Source: Methylophilus sp. DW102 (lineage in GTDB: Bacteria > Pseudomonadota > Gammaproteobacteria > Burkholderiales > Methylophilaceae). From it: a stretch of DNA of 64,000 nucleotides. The DNA lies in the NCBI RefSeq assembly GCF_037076555.1, contig NZ_AP029023.1, forward strand, positions 868,001-932,000, given 5' to 3'. The notes beneath the pieces are model-generated. The model was not told the origin of the DNA and did not search any database. It was given only the letters and a program-made list of their open reading frames with translations. Position numbers and translations under genes: made by a program. Shown in pieces: positions 8,227 to 16,884 of the stretch (position 1 is its first letter; the number at the start of each line of letters is the position of its first letter).

Positions 8227-9072
8227 ATGCATATTGTGGTTTGTATCAAACAGGTGCCAGACAGCGCGCAAATACGGGTGCATCCGGTGACCAACACCAT
8301 TATGCGGCAGGGCGTGCCGACCATTGTGAACCCGTATGATTTGTACGCGCTGGAAGAAGCGTTGCGGCTGAAAGATGAATATGGTGCGCGCGTGACCGTG
8401 CTCACCATGGGGCCACCGATGGCCGAGGCGGCGCTGCGCAAGGCGATTTCTTATGGTGCAGATGACGCCGTACTGGTGACCGACCGTATTTTTGCCGGGT
8501 CTGACACCTTGGCTACCAGCTATGCGCTGGCTGCGGCCATCCAGCAGATCAGCAAAGATATTCCTGTTGATTTGGTGTTTACCGGCAAGCAAACCATTGA
8601 TGGCGATACTGCGCAAGTCGGCCCCGGCGTCGCAAAACGGCTGGAGATGCAGTTGCTCACCTATGTTTCAAAAATCCGTTCGCTGGATACTGACAGACAG
8701 GAAATCGTGGTCGAGCGCCGTTCTGAAGGCGGCGTGCAGGTGCTCAAAACCAAAATCCCCAGCCTGATTACCGTGCTCGAAGGCAATAACGAAATGCGTT
8801 TTGCCACCATGGCCAATATGTTCCGTGCTGCCCGTTATCCGGTCAAAATCTGGAATAAAGACGCTGCCGGGATTGAAGACCCGACCAAAACCGGCCTGAA
8901 AGGCTCGCCTACCGTGGTTTCCAAAGTGTTTGCACCGACACCACGTGCGACCAAGGCCGAGATCATTCAATGCGAAAGCAACGAGCCCAAAGACCTGAGC
9001 GTGACCTTGCTCGCCAAAATGTTTACCAAGTTTCCCAACATCGAGAAAGAGCTGCTGAAGCGGTCGGCTTGA
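8227..9072 (+). CDS. fixA: Electron-bifurcating flavoprotein beta subunit
   Basis: FixA, 281 residues, is the ETF-beta-like subunit of the FixABCX complex, which uses NADH to reduce quinone and a low-potential ferredoxin or flavodoxin for nitrogenase. Family features are the N-terminal VVCIKQVPDSAQIRV, VNPYDLYALEEALRL and the GKQTIDGDTAQVGP nucleotide-binding loop at ~residues 119-132. AGAGGAAGGAAGC precedes the ATG. It is the first gene of the sigma-54-controlled operon with fixB 34 bases downstream. The length is typical. Confidence 0.96.
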   Translation: MHIVVCIKQVPDSAQIRVHPVTNTIMRQGVPTIVNPYDLYALEEALRLKDEYGARVTVLTMGPPMAEAALRKAISYGADDAVLVTDRIFAGSDTLATSYALAAAIQQISKDIPVDLVFTGKQTIDGDTAQVGPGVAKRLEMQLLTYVSKIRSLDTDRQEIVVERRSEGGVQVLKTKIPSLITVLEGNNEMRFATMANMFRAARYPVKIWNKDAAGIEDPTKTGLKGSPTVVSKVFAPTPRATKAEIIQCESNEPKDLSVTLLAKMFTKFPNIEKELLKRSA

Positions 9073-9106
9073 ACAGATCCAGGGAGCATGAAGTAAAGGA
9101 ATCCAT

Positions 9107-10198
9107 ATGAGTGAAGAAACCAAAAAACCGGCACCGGCAGGCAAGAAGAAATTTGAGCTTGATGAGCGTCTGAAAGCGTATAAAGGCGTCTGGGTGTTTA
9201 TTGAACATGAGCGCGGCGCCATACATCCCGTTTCGCTGGAATTATTGGGCGAAGGCCGCAAACTGGCCGATATGCTGGGTGTGGAATTGACAGGCGTGGT
9301 GATGGGCCCCCCCGGAGAGACCACCCGCAGTTTTTGCCAGGAGGCCTTTTACCATGGCGCAGACCTGTGCTACCTGATTGAAGACCCGCTGCTGCAAGAT
9401 TATCGTAACGAGCCTTATACCAAAGGGCTGACCGATCTGGTCAACAAATACCAGCCTGAAATCTTGTTCCTTGGTGCAACCACATTGGGCCGCGATTTGG
9501 CAGGCAGTGTCGCCACCACGCTCAAAACCGGCCTCACTGCTGACTGTACCGAGCTCAATATCGACCTCGACGTGCGCAGCCTGCTGGCGAGTCGCCCAAC
9601 CTTTGGCGGCTCCTTGCTGTGTACCATTCAGACCCTGAATTATCGGCCGCAAATGGCCACGGTGCGGCCACGTGTGATGGCAATGCCAGAGCGCGACGCG
9701 ACGCGCAATGGCCGCATCATTGAAGACACCCTGGGCATGATAGAAAGCAGCATCATTACCAAAGTGCTGGAGTTTATCCCGGACGAGATGCAAGACAAAC
9801 CGCAACTGCCATTTGCCGACATTATCGTCGCTGGTGGTCGCGGCATGAAAAAGCCGGAAAACTTCAAACTGATCTGGGAGCTGGCGCAAGTGCTGGGCGC
9901 AGAAGTCGGCGCCACTCGCCCCGTGGTGCAAGCGGGCTGGGTCGAGCTAGACCGTCAGGTCGGGCAATCTGGCAAAACCGTGCGCCCCAAACTCTATATC
10001 GCGGTGGGCATTTCCGGCGCCATCCAGCACAGGGTCGGCATGGATGCCTCGGATGTGATTATCGCCATCAACAACGACCCCAATGCGCCGATTTTTGACT
10101 TTGCTCACTATGGCATTGTCGGCAATGCCATGACCATATTACCGGCGCTGACCGAGGCATTTAAGGCACACCTGGCAACTGCAAGAAAGGCAGGCTAA
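9107..10198 (+). CDS. fixB: Electron-bifurcating flavoprotein alpha subunit
   Basis: FixB, 363 residues, is the ETF-alpha-like partner of FixA. Its C-terminal FAD-binding domain is seen in [13 protein letters not shown], the [12 protein letters not shown] segment, [23 protein letters not shown] and [23 protein letters not shown]. The N-terminus has a Lys/Pro-rich leader of ~25 residues ([13 protein letters not shown]) before the domain. fixC follows after two bases, so translation is probably coupled. The FixAB module carries the bifurcating flavin. Confidence 0.96.
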   Translation: MSEETKKPAPAGKKKFELDERLKAYKGVWVFIEHERGAIHPVSLELLGEGRKLADMLGVELTGVVMGPPGETTRSFCQEAFYHGADLCYLIEDPLLQDYRNEPYTKGLTDLVNKYQPEILFLGATTLGRDLAGSVATTLKTGLTADCTELNIDLDVRSLLASRPTFGGSLLCTIQTLNYRPQMATVRPRVMAMPERDATRNGRIIEDTLGMIESSIITKVLEFIPDEMQDKPQLPFADIIVAGGRGMKKPENFKLIWELAQVLGAEVGATRPVVQAGWVELDRQVGQSGKTVRPKLYIAVGISGAIQHRVGMDASDVIIAINNDPNAPIFDFAHYGIVGNAMTILPALTEAFKAHLATARKAG

Positions 10199-10200
10199 GC

Positions 10201-11499
10201 ATGAGTGAAAAATTTGATGTGATCATTGTGGGCGCTGGCCCGTCTGGCAATGCCGCCGCCTTGCGTCTGGCACAGGCCGGACTCAGCGTATTGCAATTGG
10301 AACGTGGTGAAAGCTCAGGCTCGAAAAACGTACAAGGTGCGATCTTGTATTCGGATGCATTGGAAAAACTGATTCCTGACTTCAGGGACGATGCGCCACT
10401 GGAGCGGCATATCATCGAACAGCGCATGTGGGTGCTGGATGATGACTCCTACATGGGTTCGCACTACCGCTCGGACAGCTTTAACAAGCCGCCCTATAAC
10501 CGCTACACCATGATACGTTCGCAGTTTGACAAGTGGTTTTCCGAGCGGGTGCAAAAGGCCGGGGCGCTGGTCATATGCGAAACCACGGTGACCGAACTGC
10601 TGCTGGATGGCCAGCGTGTCATCGGTGTACGCACGGACCGTCAGGGCGGTGAGATTTATGCCGATGCGGTGATACTGGCCGATGGGGTCAACTCCTACCT
10701 GGCGAAAAAAGCCGGCTTTCACCCCGAGCTGCATCCCAAGGATGTGGCGCTGGCGGTCAAAGAAATCCACTTTATGCCAACCGAGCTGATTGAGCAGCGT
10801 TTCAACGTCAAGGGCGAAGAGGGCGTGGTTATCGAAATGGCGGGCAAAATCACCAAAGGCATGATGGGGACGGGTTTTCTCTATACCAACCGCGAGTCGG
10901 TGACCATCGGCGTCGGTTGTATGCTGTCCGACTTCAAAGCCCAGCAAACCACGCCTTATGCCTTGCTGGAGCAAATGAAAGCGCATCCGGCCATCCAGCC
11001 GCTGATTGAAGGCGGCGAGATGAAAGAATACACCGCGCACCTGATTCCAGAAGGCGGCTACAACGCCATGCCGGATTTGTTTGGCGATGGCTGGCTCATC
11101 GTTGGCGACGCTGGCATGTTTGTTAACGCCGTGCACCGCGAAGGTTCCAATCTGGCCATGACCACCGGCATGGTGGCGGCGGATACCTTGATTGCCTTGC
11201 GTGCCGAGGGCCTGCCCTTCAGCAAGGCCAACCTCAAGCGCTACGAGGCCACGCTCAACGACAGCTTTGTCATGAAAGACCTGAAAAAATACAAGGACAT
11301 GCCGGCAATCTTTCACAAAAATCCGCAGTTCTTTAATGACTATCCCGAGTTGTTGTCCAAAGCCGCCCACACCATGCTGACGGTGGATGGCGTGGATAAA
11401 AAATCCAAAGAAAAGCAGATACGCCACAGCTTCCGTCAACGCCGCTCACTGATGGGCCTGATGGGAGATGCGTTCAAGTTATGGAGGGCTTTTGAATGA
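10201..11499 (+). CDS. fixC: FixC flavoprotein, ETF-quinone oxidoreductase-like
   Basis: FixC, 432 residues, takes electrons from FixAB and passes them to the quinone pool. The Rossmann FAD motif IIVGAGPSGNAAALRLA is at residues ~8-24, a second FAD segment LIVGDAGMFVN is near residue 300, and the GF/NR substrate loops typical of ETF-QO-like proteins are present. It has no Fe-S cysteines; FixX supplies the cluster. Its stop overlaps the fixX start by four bases. Confidence 0.96.
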   Translation: MSEKFDVIIVGAGPSGNAAALRLAQAGLSVLQLERGESSGSKNVQGAILYSDALEKLIPDFRDDAPLERHIIEQRMWVLDDDSYMGSHYRSDSFNKPPYNRYTMIRSQFDKWFSERVQKAGALVICETTVTELLLDGQRVIGVRTDRQGGEIYADAVILADGVNSYLAKKAGFHPELHPKDVALAVKEIHFMPTELIEQRFNVKGEEGVVIEMAGKITKGMMGTGFLYTNRESVTIGVGCMLSDFKAQQTTPYALLEQMKAHPAIQPLIEGGEMKEYTAHLIPEGGYNAMPDLFGDGWLIVGDAGMFVNAVHREGSNLAMTTGMVAADTLIALRAEGLPFSKANLKRYEATLNDSFVMKDLKKYKDMPAIFHKNPQFFNDYPELLSKAAHTMLTVDGVDKKSKEKQIRHSFRQRRSLMGLMGDAFKLWRAFE

Positions 11500-11789
11500 G
11501 TATTGTCGTCAAGGTTGAAGAGAAACTGTTCCAGAACCGCTACAAGGTGGACAGCGGCAAGCCGCATATCGAGATCAAGGATGCTGACGTCTGCCGCCAT
11601 TGTGACAGCCATGCCTGTACCGTGTGTTGCCCCGCTGGCTGCTGGACCATGGAAGGCAATGGCAATGTCACCGTGATCAGTGATGGCTGCCTGGAGTGCG
11701 GCACCTGCCGCATTATCTGTAACGAGCACCGCAATGTGGCCTGGGAATACCCGCGTGGTGGCTACGGCATCCTGTTCAAGTTCGGCTAA
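11496..11789 (+). CDS. fixX: Ferredoxin-like protein of the Fix complex
   Basis: FixX, 97 residues, is the Fe-S subunit of the FixABCX complex. Cysteines in CRHCDSHACTVCCPAGC (residues ~31-47) and CLECGTCRIIC (~66-76) form the cluster-binding set, and the WEYPRGGYGI C-terminal segment is characteristic. It starts within the last codons of fixC. The protein would carry electrons between FixAB and FixC or quinone. Confidence 0.95.
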   Translation: MSIVVKVEEKLFQNRYKVDSGKPHIEIKDADVCRHCDSHACTVCCPAGCWTMEGNGNVTVISDGCLECGTCRIICNEHRNVAWEYPRGGYGILFKFG

Positions 11790-11826
11790 TCCCCTTTTTT
11801 GTATTGCATTGTTGGAGACATCCCCC

Positions 11827-12150
11827 ATGAGTAAACCCGCCAGACAAGTGTTTGTATGTAACCAGGCCAGACCACCGGGCCACCCGCGAGGCTCGTGCCA
11901 GGGACGGGGCAGCAATGATATTTTGCAGGCGTTCTGGCAACAGGTGCAGACGCGCAATCTGTGGGAGCAGTTTTCGGTGACGTTTAGCGGCTGCCAGGGC
12001 CCCTGTGACAGTGGCCCGCATGTGCTGGTCTACCCGGAAAGCGTGATGTACGGTGGTGTGAGCAAAGACGACGTGACCGAAATCATAGACAAGCACCTGC
12101 TGGCAGGCGAAGTGGTCGAGCGCCTGAAAGTGCCGGACAGCGTCTGGTAG
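11827..12150 (+). CDS. Thioredoxin-like [2Fe-2S] ferredoxin
   Basis: A 107-residue protein with the Cys spacing of thioredoxin-fold [2Fe-2S] ferredoxins: Cys11 (VCNQARPPGHPRGSC), Cys24, then Cys in SGCQGPCDSG around residues 56-60, and VLVYPESVMYGGV near the end. TTGGAG precedes the ATG at 11827; a longer frame that starts inside fixX is rejected. Similar ferredoxins occur in nif regions and may donate electrons to nitrogenase or to cluster assembly, but the partner here is unknown. It is probably co-transcribed with fixABCX. Confidence 0.88.
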   Translation: MSKPARQVFVCNQARPPGHPRGSCQGRGSNDILQAFWQQVQTRNLWEQFSVTFSGCQGPCDSGPHVLVYPESVMYGGVSKDDVTEIIDKHLLAGEVVERLKVPDSVW

Positions 12151-12253
12151 GGGACGCTGACAGATGCGAGGCCAGTGTTTGAACCAGCTTGCGCTGCATG
12201 GTCTGTGATGTGATGAAAGCCTGAGATGAGAGACACCCCATGAGAGGTCAGCC

Positions 12254-12721
12254 ATGAATGGTATCGTCGCCCACGAAGACTTGCCGCCACCGATTGCCGG
12301 GTATCTGGCCGCGGCAGCCACCACCCACGATTGGCGTGAGGCAGAGTCGCTGCTATTGCGCGCGCATCAGGTCTCGCCCGACTGTCTGCATGTGTATTAC
12401 ACGCTCTACAAACTGTATGCCGTACGTAATCGCCTGGGTGATGCCGAGCGTGCTGTACACATGGCGCTGGACGCCGCAGCTAGACAGGCGCACATCAATA
12501 GCCACTGGCAATCACTGACCGCACAAAGCTGTGACTGGACGCAGGTCGATTCGCCGCAACACTTTTACCTGTTTAGCCTCAAGGCCTTTGCCTATATCCG
12601 CCTGCGCCAGCAGCGTCTGCCAGAAGTGCGGCAAATCCTGACCAAACTGCAAGAGATAGACCCGCAAGACAGCGTGGGGGCCTCGGTCATTCAGGCCTAT
12701 GCCGATGGGGTACCGCTATGA
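12254..12721 (+). CDS. TPR-like protein in the fix operon
   Basis: A 155-residue soluble helical protein with tetratricopeptide-like pairs: HDWREAESLLLRAHQVSPDC at ~25-44, YYTLYKLYAVRNRLGDAERA at ~48-67 and a third around AFAYIRLRQQRLPEVRQIL. Such proteins make protein-protein contacts. The stop overlaps the next start in ATGA, so both genes are translated together. Its place after fixABCX and the ferredoxin suggests a role in nitrogenase electron supply or assembly; this is inferred from position only. Confidence 0.75.
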   Translation: MNGIVAHEDLPPPIAGYLAAAATTHDWREAESLLLRAHQVSPDCLHVYYTLYKLYAVRNRLGDAERAVHMALDAAARQAHINSHWQSLTAQSCDWTQVDSPQHFYLFSLKAFAYIRLRQQRLPEVRQILTKLQEIDPQDSVGASVIQAYADGVPL

Positions 12722-13077
12722 GTCTGGCTAGCGCCACCATGCTTAATATTATGCTGCAATCCTGCGAGGCAGTGCTGACCCTCACCGAGGATGTCGCTCC
12801 AGAGGGTTTTTTTAGCAGTCAGCTCACCCAGGCTGAAACCCTGCTCCACCTGCGTATTATTGCCGAAAATGTAGACCGGCTGCCCATGGAAAACAAAACC
12901 GCCATGTCCGAAATCGACTGGGCAGGCTGGAATGTCCTGCTGTCACAAGTCCGTTCGTCGGGCGGCTTCGAGCGCGATGCCATTTGGTTTGCCATCCGCG
13001 CCATGGTGCCAGCGACCCTGATGTGGCTGCGCGTGTTCAGGCAGCAACAACCGGCACTATTCAGTATGACTGTATAA
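12718..13077 (+). CDS. HepT/DUF86-like protein in the fix operon
   Basis: A 119-residue helical protein. The stretch LRIIAENVDRLPMENKTAMSEIDW, then IWFAIRAMVPATLMWL, resembles the HepT (DUF86) HEPN-ribonuclease layout (IAEA..RLP......IPW......VW..I...LP). The region where HepT toxins carry the catalytic R-x4-6-H-x-Y motif here reads VRSSGGFERDA with no histidine, so RNase activity is unlikely. No MntA-type nucleotidyltransferase partner is next to it. It is coupled to the preceding TPR-like gene by an ATGA overlap. The family assignment is from pattern memory and is moderate. Confidence 0.6.
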   Translation: MSLASATMLNIMLQSCEAVLTLTEDVAPEGFFSSQLTQAETLLHLRIIAENVDRLPMENKTAMSEIDWAGWNVLLSQVRSSGGFERDAIWFAIRAMVPATLMWLRVFRQQQPALFSMTV

Positions 13078-13081
13078 GCGA

Positions 13082-13534
13082 ATGATGATGCTACCTGCCA
13101 CCAACCTACTGCCGCAACGTGTGATTGCCTGTCATTTTGATAATTACAGCACTGCACTGCTGTTCGTGCGCTGGCCCCATGGCGGGTTGTTGGCACCGGC
13201 TGCCTTGCCCGCCAGTGCCAGCGTATTAGCAGAGCCTGACCAGCCGATGCGCCAGCCTCTCACGGCAGCACAAGGGGTAGAAATCGTCAAAACCCTGAAT
13301 GTGCCTGCTGACACACTGTAATACCAGCATGATTTTACGGCCTGGGTCACCACTGATGAAGGTCCATTACGCATTCATCTTTGTCGTTACATGACACCGG
13401 ATGCGCCCAAGTCCGAAATCGCCTTATTTGGCGGTGAGTTCAGGCATATGAGTGCCTTGCGTAGCGCTGACAGGCAGGAGTTATTGTTATTGCGACAGGT
13501 GTTTGACTGGTTTATGCGAGGTGAGGGGCAGTAA
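13082..13534 (+). pseudogene. Interrupted nif-region gene (in-frame TAA)
   Basis: An open frame of 79 codons from ATG 13082 ends at TAA (13319-13321), but the same frame continues for another 70 sense codons to a second TAA at 13532-13534, with protein-like sequence (HDFTAWVTTDEGPLRIHLC, ELLLLRQVFDWFMRG). The simplest reading is one ~150-residue protein cut by a single nonsense mutation, or a sequencing error. I do not recognise the family. It starts five bases after the HepT-like gene stop and so belongs to the same operon. A truncated 79-residue product could still be made. Confidence 0.7.
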
Positions 13535-13566
13535 CTGGCAGTTTTTCCGGTGTCTATCATGGCAGC

Positions 13567-13582
13567 TGGCACAAAAACTGCA
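13567..13582 (+). promoter_or_regulatory. Candidate sigma-54 promoter of modE
   Basis: TGGCAC-AAAAA-CTGCA matches -24/-12 with one mismatch and the correct 10-base GG-GC spacing. It would start transcription near 13594, at the left edge of the ModE box. No TGT-N10-ACA site was found in the preceding 120 bases. Confidence 0.6.
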
Positions 13583-13595
13583 TAGTCTTGCCTAT

Positions 13596-13619
13596 CGCTA
13601 TATAATCTACTTTATAGCG
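13596..13619 (+). promoter_or_regulatory. ModE-binding site before modE
   Basis: CGCTATATA and TTATAGCG form an imperfect palindrome around ATCTACT, matching the CGnTATATA...TATAnCG pattern of ModE sites. It lies just before the modE start codon, so molybdate-loaded ModE should repress its own gene. Confidence 0.8.
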
Positions 13620-13627
13620 TAGCAAAT

Positions 13628-14485
13628 GTGACAAACATGACAAAGGCAGACAGAAAGATGACAACGCAGATGACGCAGACCATGCAGGTAAGTGGCTCAC
13701 TGTTACTGGGCCCCGAAGGCAGTGATGGCCAGGCTGGCTTGCTGACAGACCGTCGCCTGGCACTGCTGGAGCATATCGGTAGCTGCGGCTCTATCTCGCA
13801 GGCCGCCAAACTGGCAGGACTCAGTTACAAGGGGGCCTGGGATGCGGTGGATGCCATGAACAGTTTGTTTGGCGACGCCCTGGTGCAGACTACCACAGGT
13901 GGCAAGGGTGGGGGCGGGGCGCAATTGACTGAAGCCGGCATCCGTGTCGTGGATGCCAGTCGCGTGTTAAGGCGTGAGCACCAGAAATTTTTACAGGCGG
14001 CCAGTGATGGCATCGCTGATTTTGACAACATTTATACATGGATGCGGAGGCTGACAGTGAAAACCAGTGCGAGAAACCAGTTTTTTGGCAAGGTGGTGGC
14101 AATCAAGCAGGCGCAGGTCAATGTTGAAGTGACCCTGCAATTGACTGGCGGCGACCAGATACACGCTGTCATTACCCATGATGGCTTGAATGAGCTGGGC
14201 TTGCAGGTGGGCAGCGAGGCCTGGGCACTGGTCAAGGCCAGCTGGGTGATCCTCGCCAGTCCTGAAGCCGCGACTGGCCTGAGTGCACGCAACAAACTGG
14301 GCGGCGAGGTGACTCGCATACATCAGGGTGGTGTCAACGCCGAAGTCAGCCTGCGCAGCACCGGAGGCAATGTGATCACCGCGACCGTGACCAATGACAG
14401 TGTGGCCGAACTGCAACTGGCCGCTGGTAAAACGATGGTAGCCGTCTTTAAAGCCAGCAGTGTAATTTTAGGGGTGAGCGAGTAG
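13628..14485 (+). CDS. modE: Molybdate-responsive regulator ModE
   Basis: ModE, about 285 residues, has an N-terminal winged helix (LLEHIGSCGSISQAAKLAGLSYKGAWDAVDAMN, in pieces around residues 45-80) and two tandem Mop/TOBE molybdate-binding domains beginning at SARNQFFGKV and SARNKLGGEV. With molybdate bound it represses high-affinity uptake and can affect Mo enzymes such as nitrogenase and NasA. The start is uncertain: GTG 13628, ATG 13637 or ATG 13658; the last has AAAGG 11 bases upstream. A matching operator precedes it and another lies before the following porin-modABC operon. Confidence 0.93.
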   Translation: MTNMTKADRKMTTQMTQTMQVSGSLLLGPEGSDGQAGLLTDRRLALLEHIGSCGSISQAAKLAGLSYKGAWDAVDAMNSLFGDALVQTTTGGKGGGGAQLTEAGIRVVDASRVLRREHQKFLQAASDGIADFDNIYTWMRRLTVKTSARNQFFGKVVAIKQAQVNVEVTLQLTGGDQIHAVITHDGLNELGLQVGSEAWALVKASWVILASPEAATGLSARNKLGGEVTRIHQGGVNAEVSLRSTGGNVITATVTNDSVAELQLAAGKTMVAVFKASSVILGVSE

Positions 14486-14497
14486 TTTTTTCTCTAT

Positions 14498-14521
14498 CGC
14501 TATATATCTTGCTTTATATCG
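14498..14521 (+). promoter_or_regulatory. ModE-binding site before the porin-modABC operon
   Basis: CGCTATATA, a seven-base centre and TATATCG form a palindrome of the same type as at 13596-13619. It lies 31 bases before the porin ATG and should make the porin and modABC respond to molybdate. Confidence 0.78.
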
Positions 14522-14551
14522 AGTCTTTGAATACATCAGGGAGCGCTTTAC

Positions 14552-16081
14552 ATGAAAAAAGTATCCATACTGGTCAGTCTGGCCTGGCTGGGGATGCCAA
14601 CCAGCCAGGCGTGGGCAGATGCTGAAACCGATGCCCGCATCGCGCAATTGCAGCACATGCTGGAAGTACAACAAACACAAATGCAACAGATGGCAGATGC
14701 ATTGAAGTTGCTCCAGGCACGGTTAGAAAAACCGGCGGAAACCAGAGGGGTAGCGAGCGATGACAAACAGGTCTTGCGTGATCAGCAGTGGAAGATGGAC
14801 GCGATGGCCGATGAAATCAAGGCATTGCAATCGGCCCGTGGCAAATCGAGTGGCCAGCCAGTGTACGCCAACTTTAAAAATGGCCTGAGTTTTGAAGATG
14901 GTAGTGGTGCCTGGAAACTGGGCCTCAATGGACGCGTGCAAGCCGACTACCGCAGTTTCTCTCCGGATATTGCAGCCGCAGATACCTTCAACATTCGTCG
15001 CGCCCGGCTGGGTGCCAATGTGGCGATGAAGGATTTTGCGGCAAGACTGGAAGCCGAATATAGCGGTACGGCCAATAATGGCAGTGTCGGCCTGACCTAT
15101 GCGCACGTCGACTACCTGCATTTTAACGGATTCAAATTACGCGCAGGTCAGTTCAAGCCGTTTTATGGACTTGAGCGTGCCATGAATGCCAACTTTACAG
15201 ATTTTCAGGAACGGGCAGGCACGGACTATCTGCTGGGTGCCACTTTTGACCGCGGCGTGATGGTGTTTGGCGAACCTGTGCCAGGGTTGTTCTATAACGC
15301 CTCATGGACCGATGGTAAAGGCGTTAACACAGCCACTGCCAATGGTGATGAAACCGATGCCAAATATGACAACAAGGATGCGCTGGTACGTGTGGTCGGC
15401 AATATTGCCCAGTTTGCCGACTGGAAAGACAGTGTCCTGCATATCGGCAGCTTTTATGCCAGGGGTCAACAAGAACCTGGCAGCGTGCCAACCCTGAATG
15501 TATTGACCGAAGGCCGCGGATACACCGTATTTTCTACCAGTGAAGGTTTTACGCGCGCAGTTGACCGTACGCGAGAGGGCTATGAACTTGGGCTGGCACA
15601 CGGTCCGGTCAAGCTACAGGCAGAACATATACGTGAAAATTTTGATGGTACCGGGTTTGATCGTGATCTGACCGCATGGTATGCCAGCCTTAACTGGCTG
15701 GTGAGCGGCGAAACTTTTGCCAGCACCTATAAAGATGGCATGTTTGGCCGCTTGCGTCCCAAACAGGATTTTGTCTGGGGGGGCGAGGGCTGGGGCGCGT
15801 TGCAACTTGGGGCACGTTACAGCAAGTTTGATGGCGGTGATTTTGTCAGCACTAACGCTACTGGAACCGGCAAGCTGGCAAGCGGGCGTAGCAATGCGTT
15901 TGATGCCTGGACGATAGGCGCCAACTGGGTGCTGACGCCCTATGTGCGTGTGATTGCCAACTATGTGCACACCCATTTTGATACCCCGGTGACCACCTCT
16001 GCCACCGTCTCAGGTAGCAGCAAAACGTATACGCTGGATCATGAAGACGCCGTCACCATGCGTGCCCAATTCGACTTTTAA
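14552..16081 (+). CDS. OprO/OprP-type anion porin in the mod operon
   Basis: A 509-residue outer-membrane protein. A signal peptide of ~22 residues ends in SQAWA-DAE; a coiled-coil stretch (ARIAQLQHMLEVQQTQMQQM) follows, then the phosphate-selective porin O/P barrel with FNIRRARLGANVAMKDFAARLEAEY, LRAGQFKPFYGLERAM and a C-terminal ARVTMRAQFDF-like end (Phe last). Family members pass phosphate or polyphosphate. Here the ModE box upstream and modA 25 bases downstream suggest an anion channel for molybdate, which is inference. The length is usual for the family. Confidence 0.85.
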   Translation: MKKVSILVSLAWLGMPTSQAWADAETDARIAQLQHMLEVQQTQMQQMADALKLLQARLEKPAETRGVASDDKQVLRDQQWKMDAMADEIKALQSARGKSSGQPVYANFKNGLSFEDGSGAWKLGLNGRVQADYRSFSPDIAAADTFNIRRARLGANVAMKDFAARLEAEYSGTANNGSVGLTYAHVDYLHFNGFKLRAGQFKPFYGLERAMNANFTDFQERAGTDYLLGATFDRGVMVFGEPVPGLFYNASWTDGKGVNTATANGDETDAKYDNKDALVRVVGNIAQFADWKDSVLHIGSFYARGQQEPGSVPTLNVLTEGRGYTVFSTSEGFTRAVDRTREGYELGLAHGPVKLQAEHIRENFDGTGFDRDLTAWYASLNWLVSGETFASTYKDGMFGRLRPKQDFVWGGEGWGALQLGARYSKFDGGDFVSTNATGTGKLASGRSNAFDAWTIGANWVLTPYVRVIANYVHTHFDTPVTTSATVSGSSKTYTLDHEDAVTMRAQFDF

Positions 16082-16105
16082 CTTTTATTCAGACAAGGAG
16101 ATCCC

Positions 16106-16864
16106 ATGCGATCACTCAAACAACTGTTGATAGCCAGCGTGCTGGCAGTTTCCATGCAGGTCCAGGCTGCCGAACCTTTTACTGTGGCCATTGCGGCCAA
16201 CCTCAAATACGTGTTCGATGACCTGGCTGCCGAGTTTAAACAGGAAACCGGCATCGAGGCACAAAGCGTGCTCAACGCTTCTGGCAAAATTGCCACCCAG
16301 GTACGCCAGGGCGCGCCCTTTGATGTATTCATGTCTGCCGATATGGAGTTTCCCGAGGGCTTGTATAAAGAAGGTTTTGCCGTGACTGCGCCCAAGCCTT
16401 ACGCCTACGGGTTGCTGGTGCTATGGTCACAAACCGGGGCCGATTTAAGCAAGGGCGTGGCCGGGCTGACGGATGCGGCTATTGGCAAAGTGGCCATTGC
16501 CAATCCAAAGTTGGCGCCGTTTGGCAAACAGGCACTCAAGGCCATGGAGTTCTACAAGGTGAAAGTGGCGCTGGAACCCAAACTGGTTTATGGCGAGAGC
16601 ATTACCCAGGTCAGCCAGTACGTGGATAGCAAAGCGGTAGATGTTGGCTTCAGTGCCAAGTCGATTGTCGTTGCACCGGAGACTACAGGCAAGGGTAAAT
16701 GGGTGGCTGTGCCAGAAGAGAGTTATGAGCCGATTGCGCAGGGCGTGGTCATCCTCAAGCATGGCATAGATAACAATGCGGATGCCGCCCGCAAGTTTTA
16801 TGGGTTCGTGCAGTCGGAAAAGGCGCGTGCCATCTTTGCCAAAAACGGTTATAAATTGCCCTGA
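16106..16864 (+). CDS. modA: Molybdate-binding periplasmic protein
   Basis: ModA, 252 residues, captures molybdate or tungstate in the periplasm for ModBC. The signal peptide MRSLKQLLIASVLAVSMQVQA precedes mature AEPFTVAIAANLKYVFDDL; the ligand loops NASGKIATQVRQGAPFDVF and the SQYVDSKAVDVGFSAKSIV segment are typical. It lies 24 bases after the porin and 20 before modB, in one operon under ModE control. It would feed molybdenum to nitrogenase and nitrate reductase. Confidence 0.94.
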   Translation: MRSLKQLLIASVLAVSMQVQAAEPFTVAIAANLKYVFDDLAAEFKQETGIEAQSVLNASGKIATQVRQGAPFDVFMSADMEFPEGLYKEGFAVTAPKPYAYGLLVLWSQTGADLSKGVAGLTDAAIGKVAIANPKLAPFGKQALKAMEFYKVKVALEPKLVYGESITQVSQYVDSKAVDVGFSAKSIVVAPETTGKGKWVAVPEESYEPIAQGVVILKHGIDNNADAARKFYGFVQSEKARAIFAKNGYKLP

Positions 16865-16884
16865 GGCAACACACAGGAAACATC

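Noticed and set aside
10315-11439. 374-codon minus-strand frame opposite fixC
   Set aside because: It is an antisense shadow of fixC with no domain or start signal.
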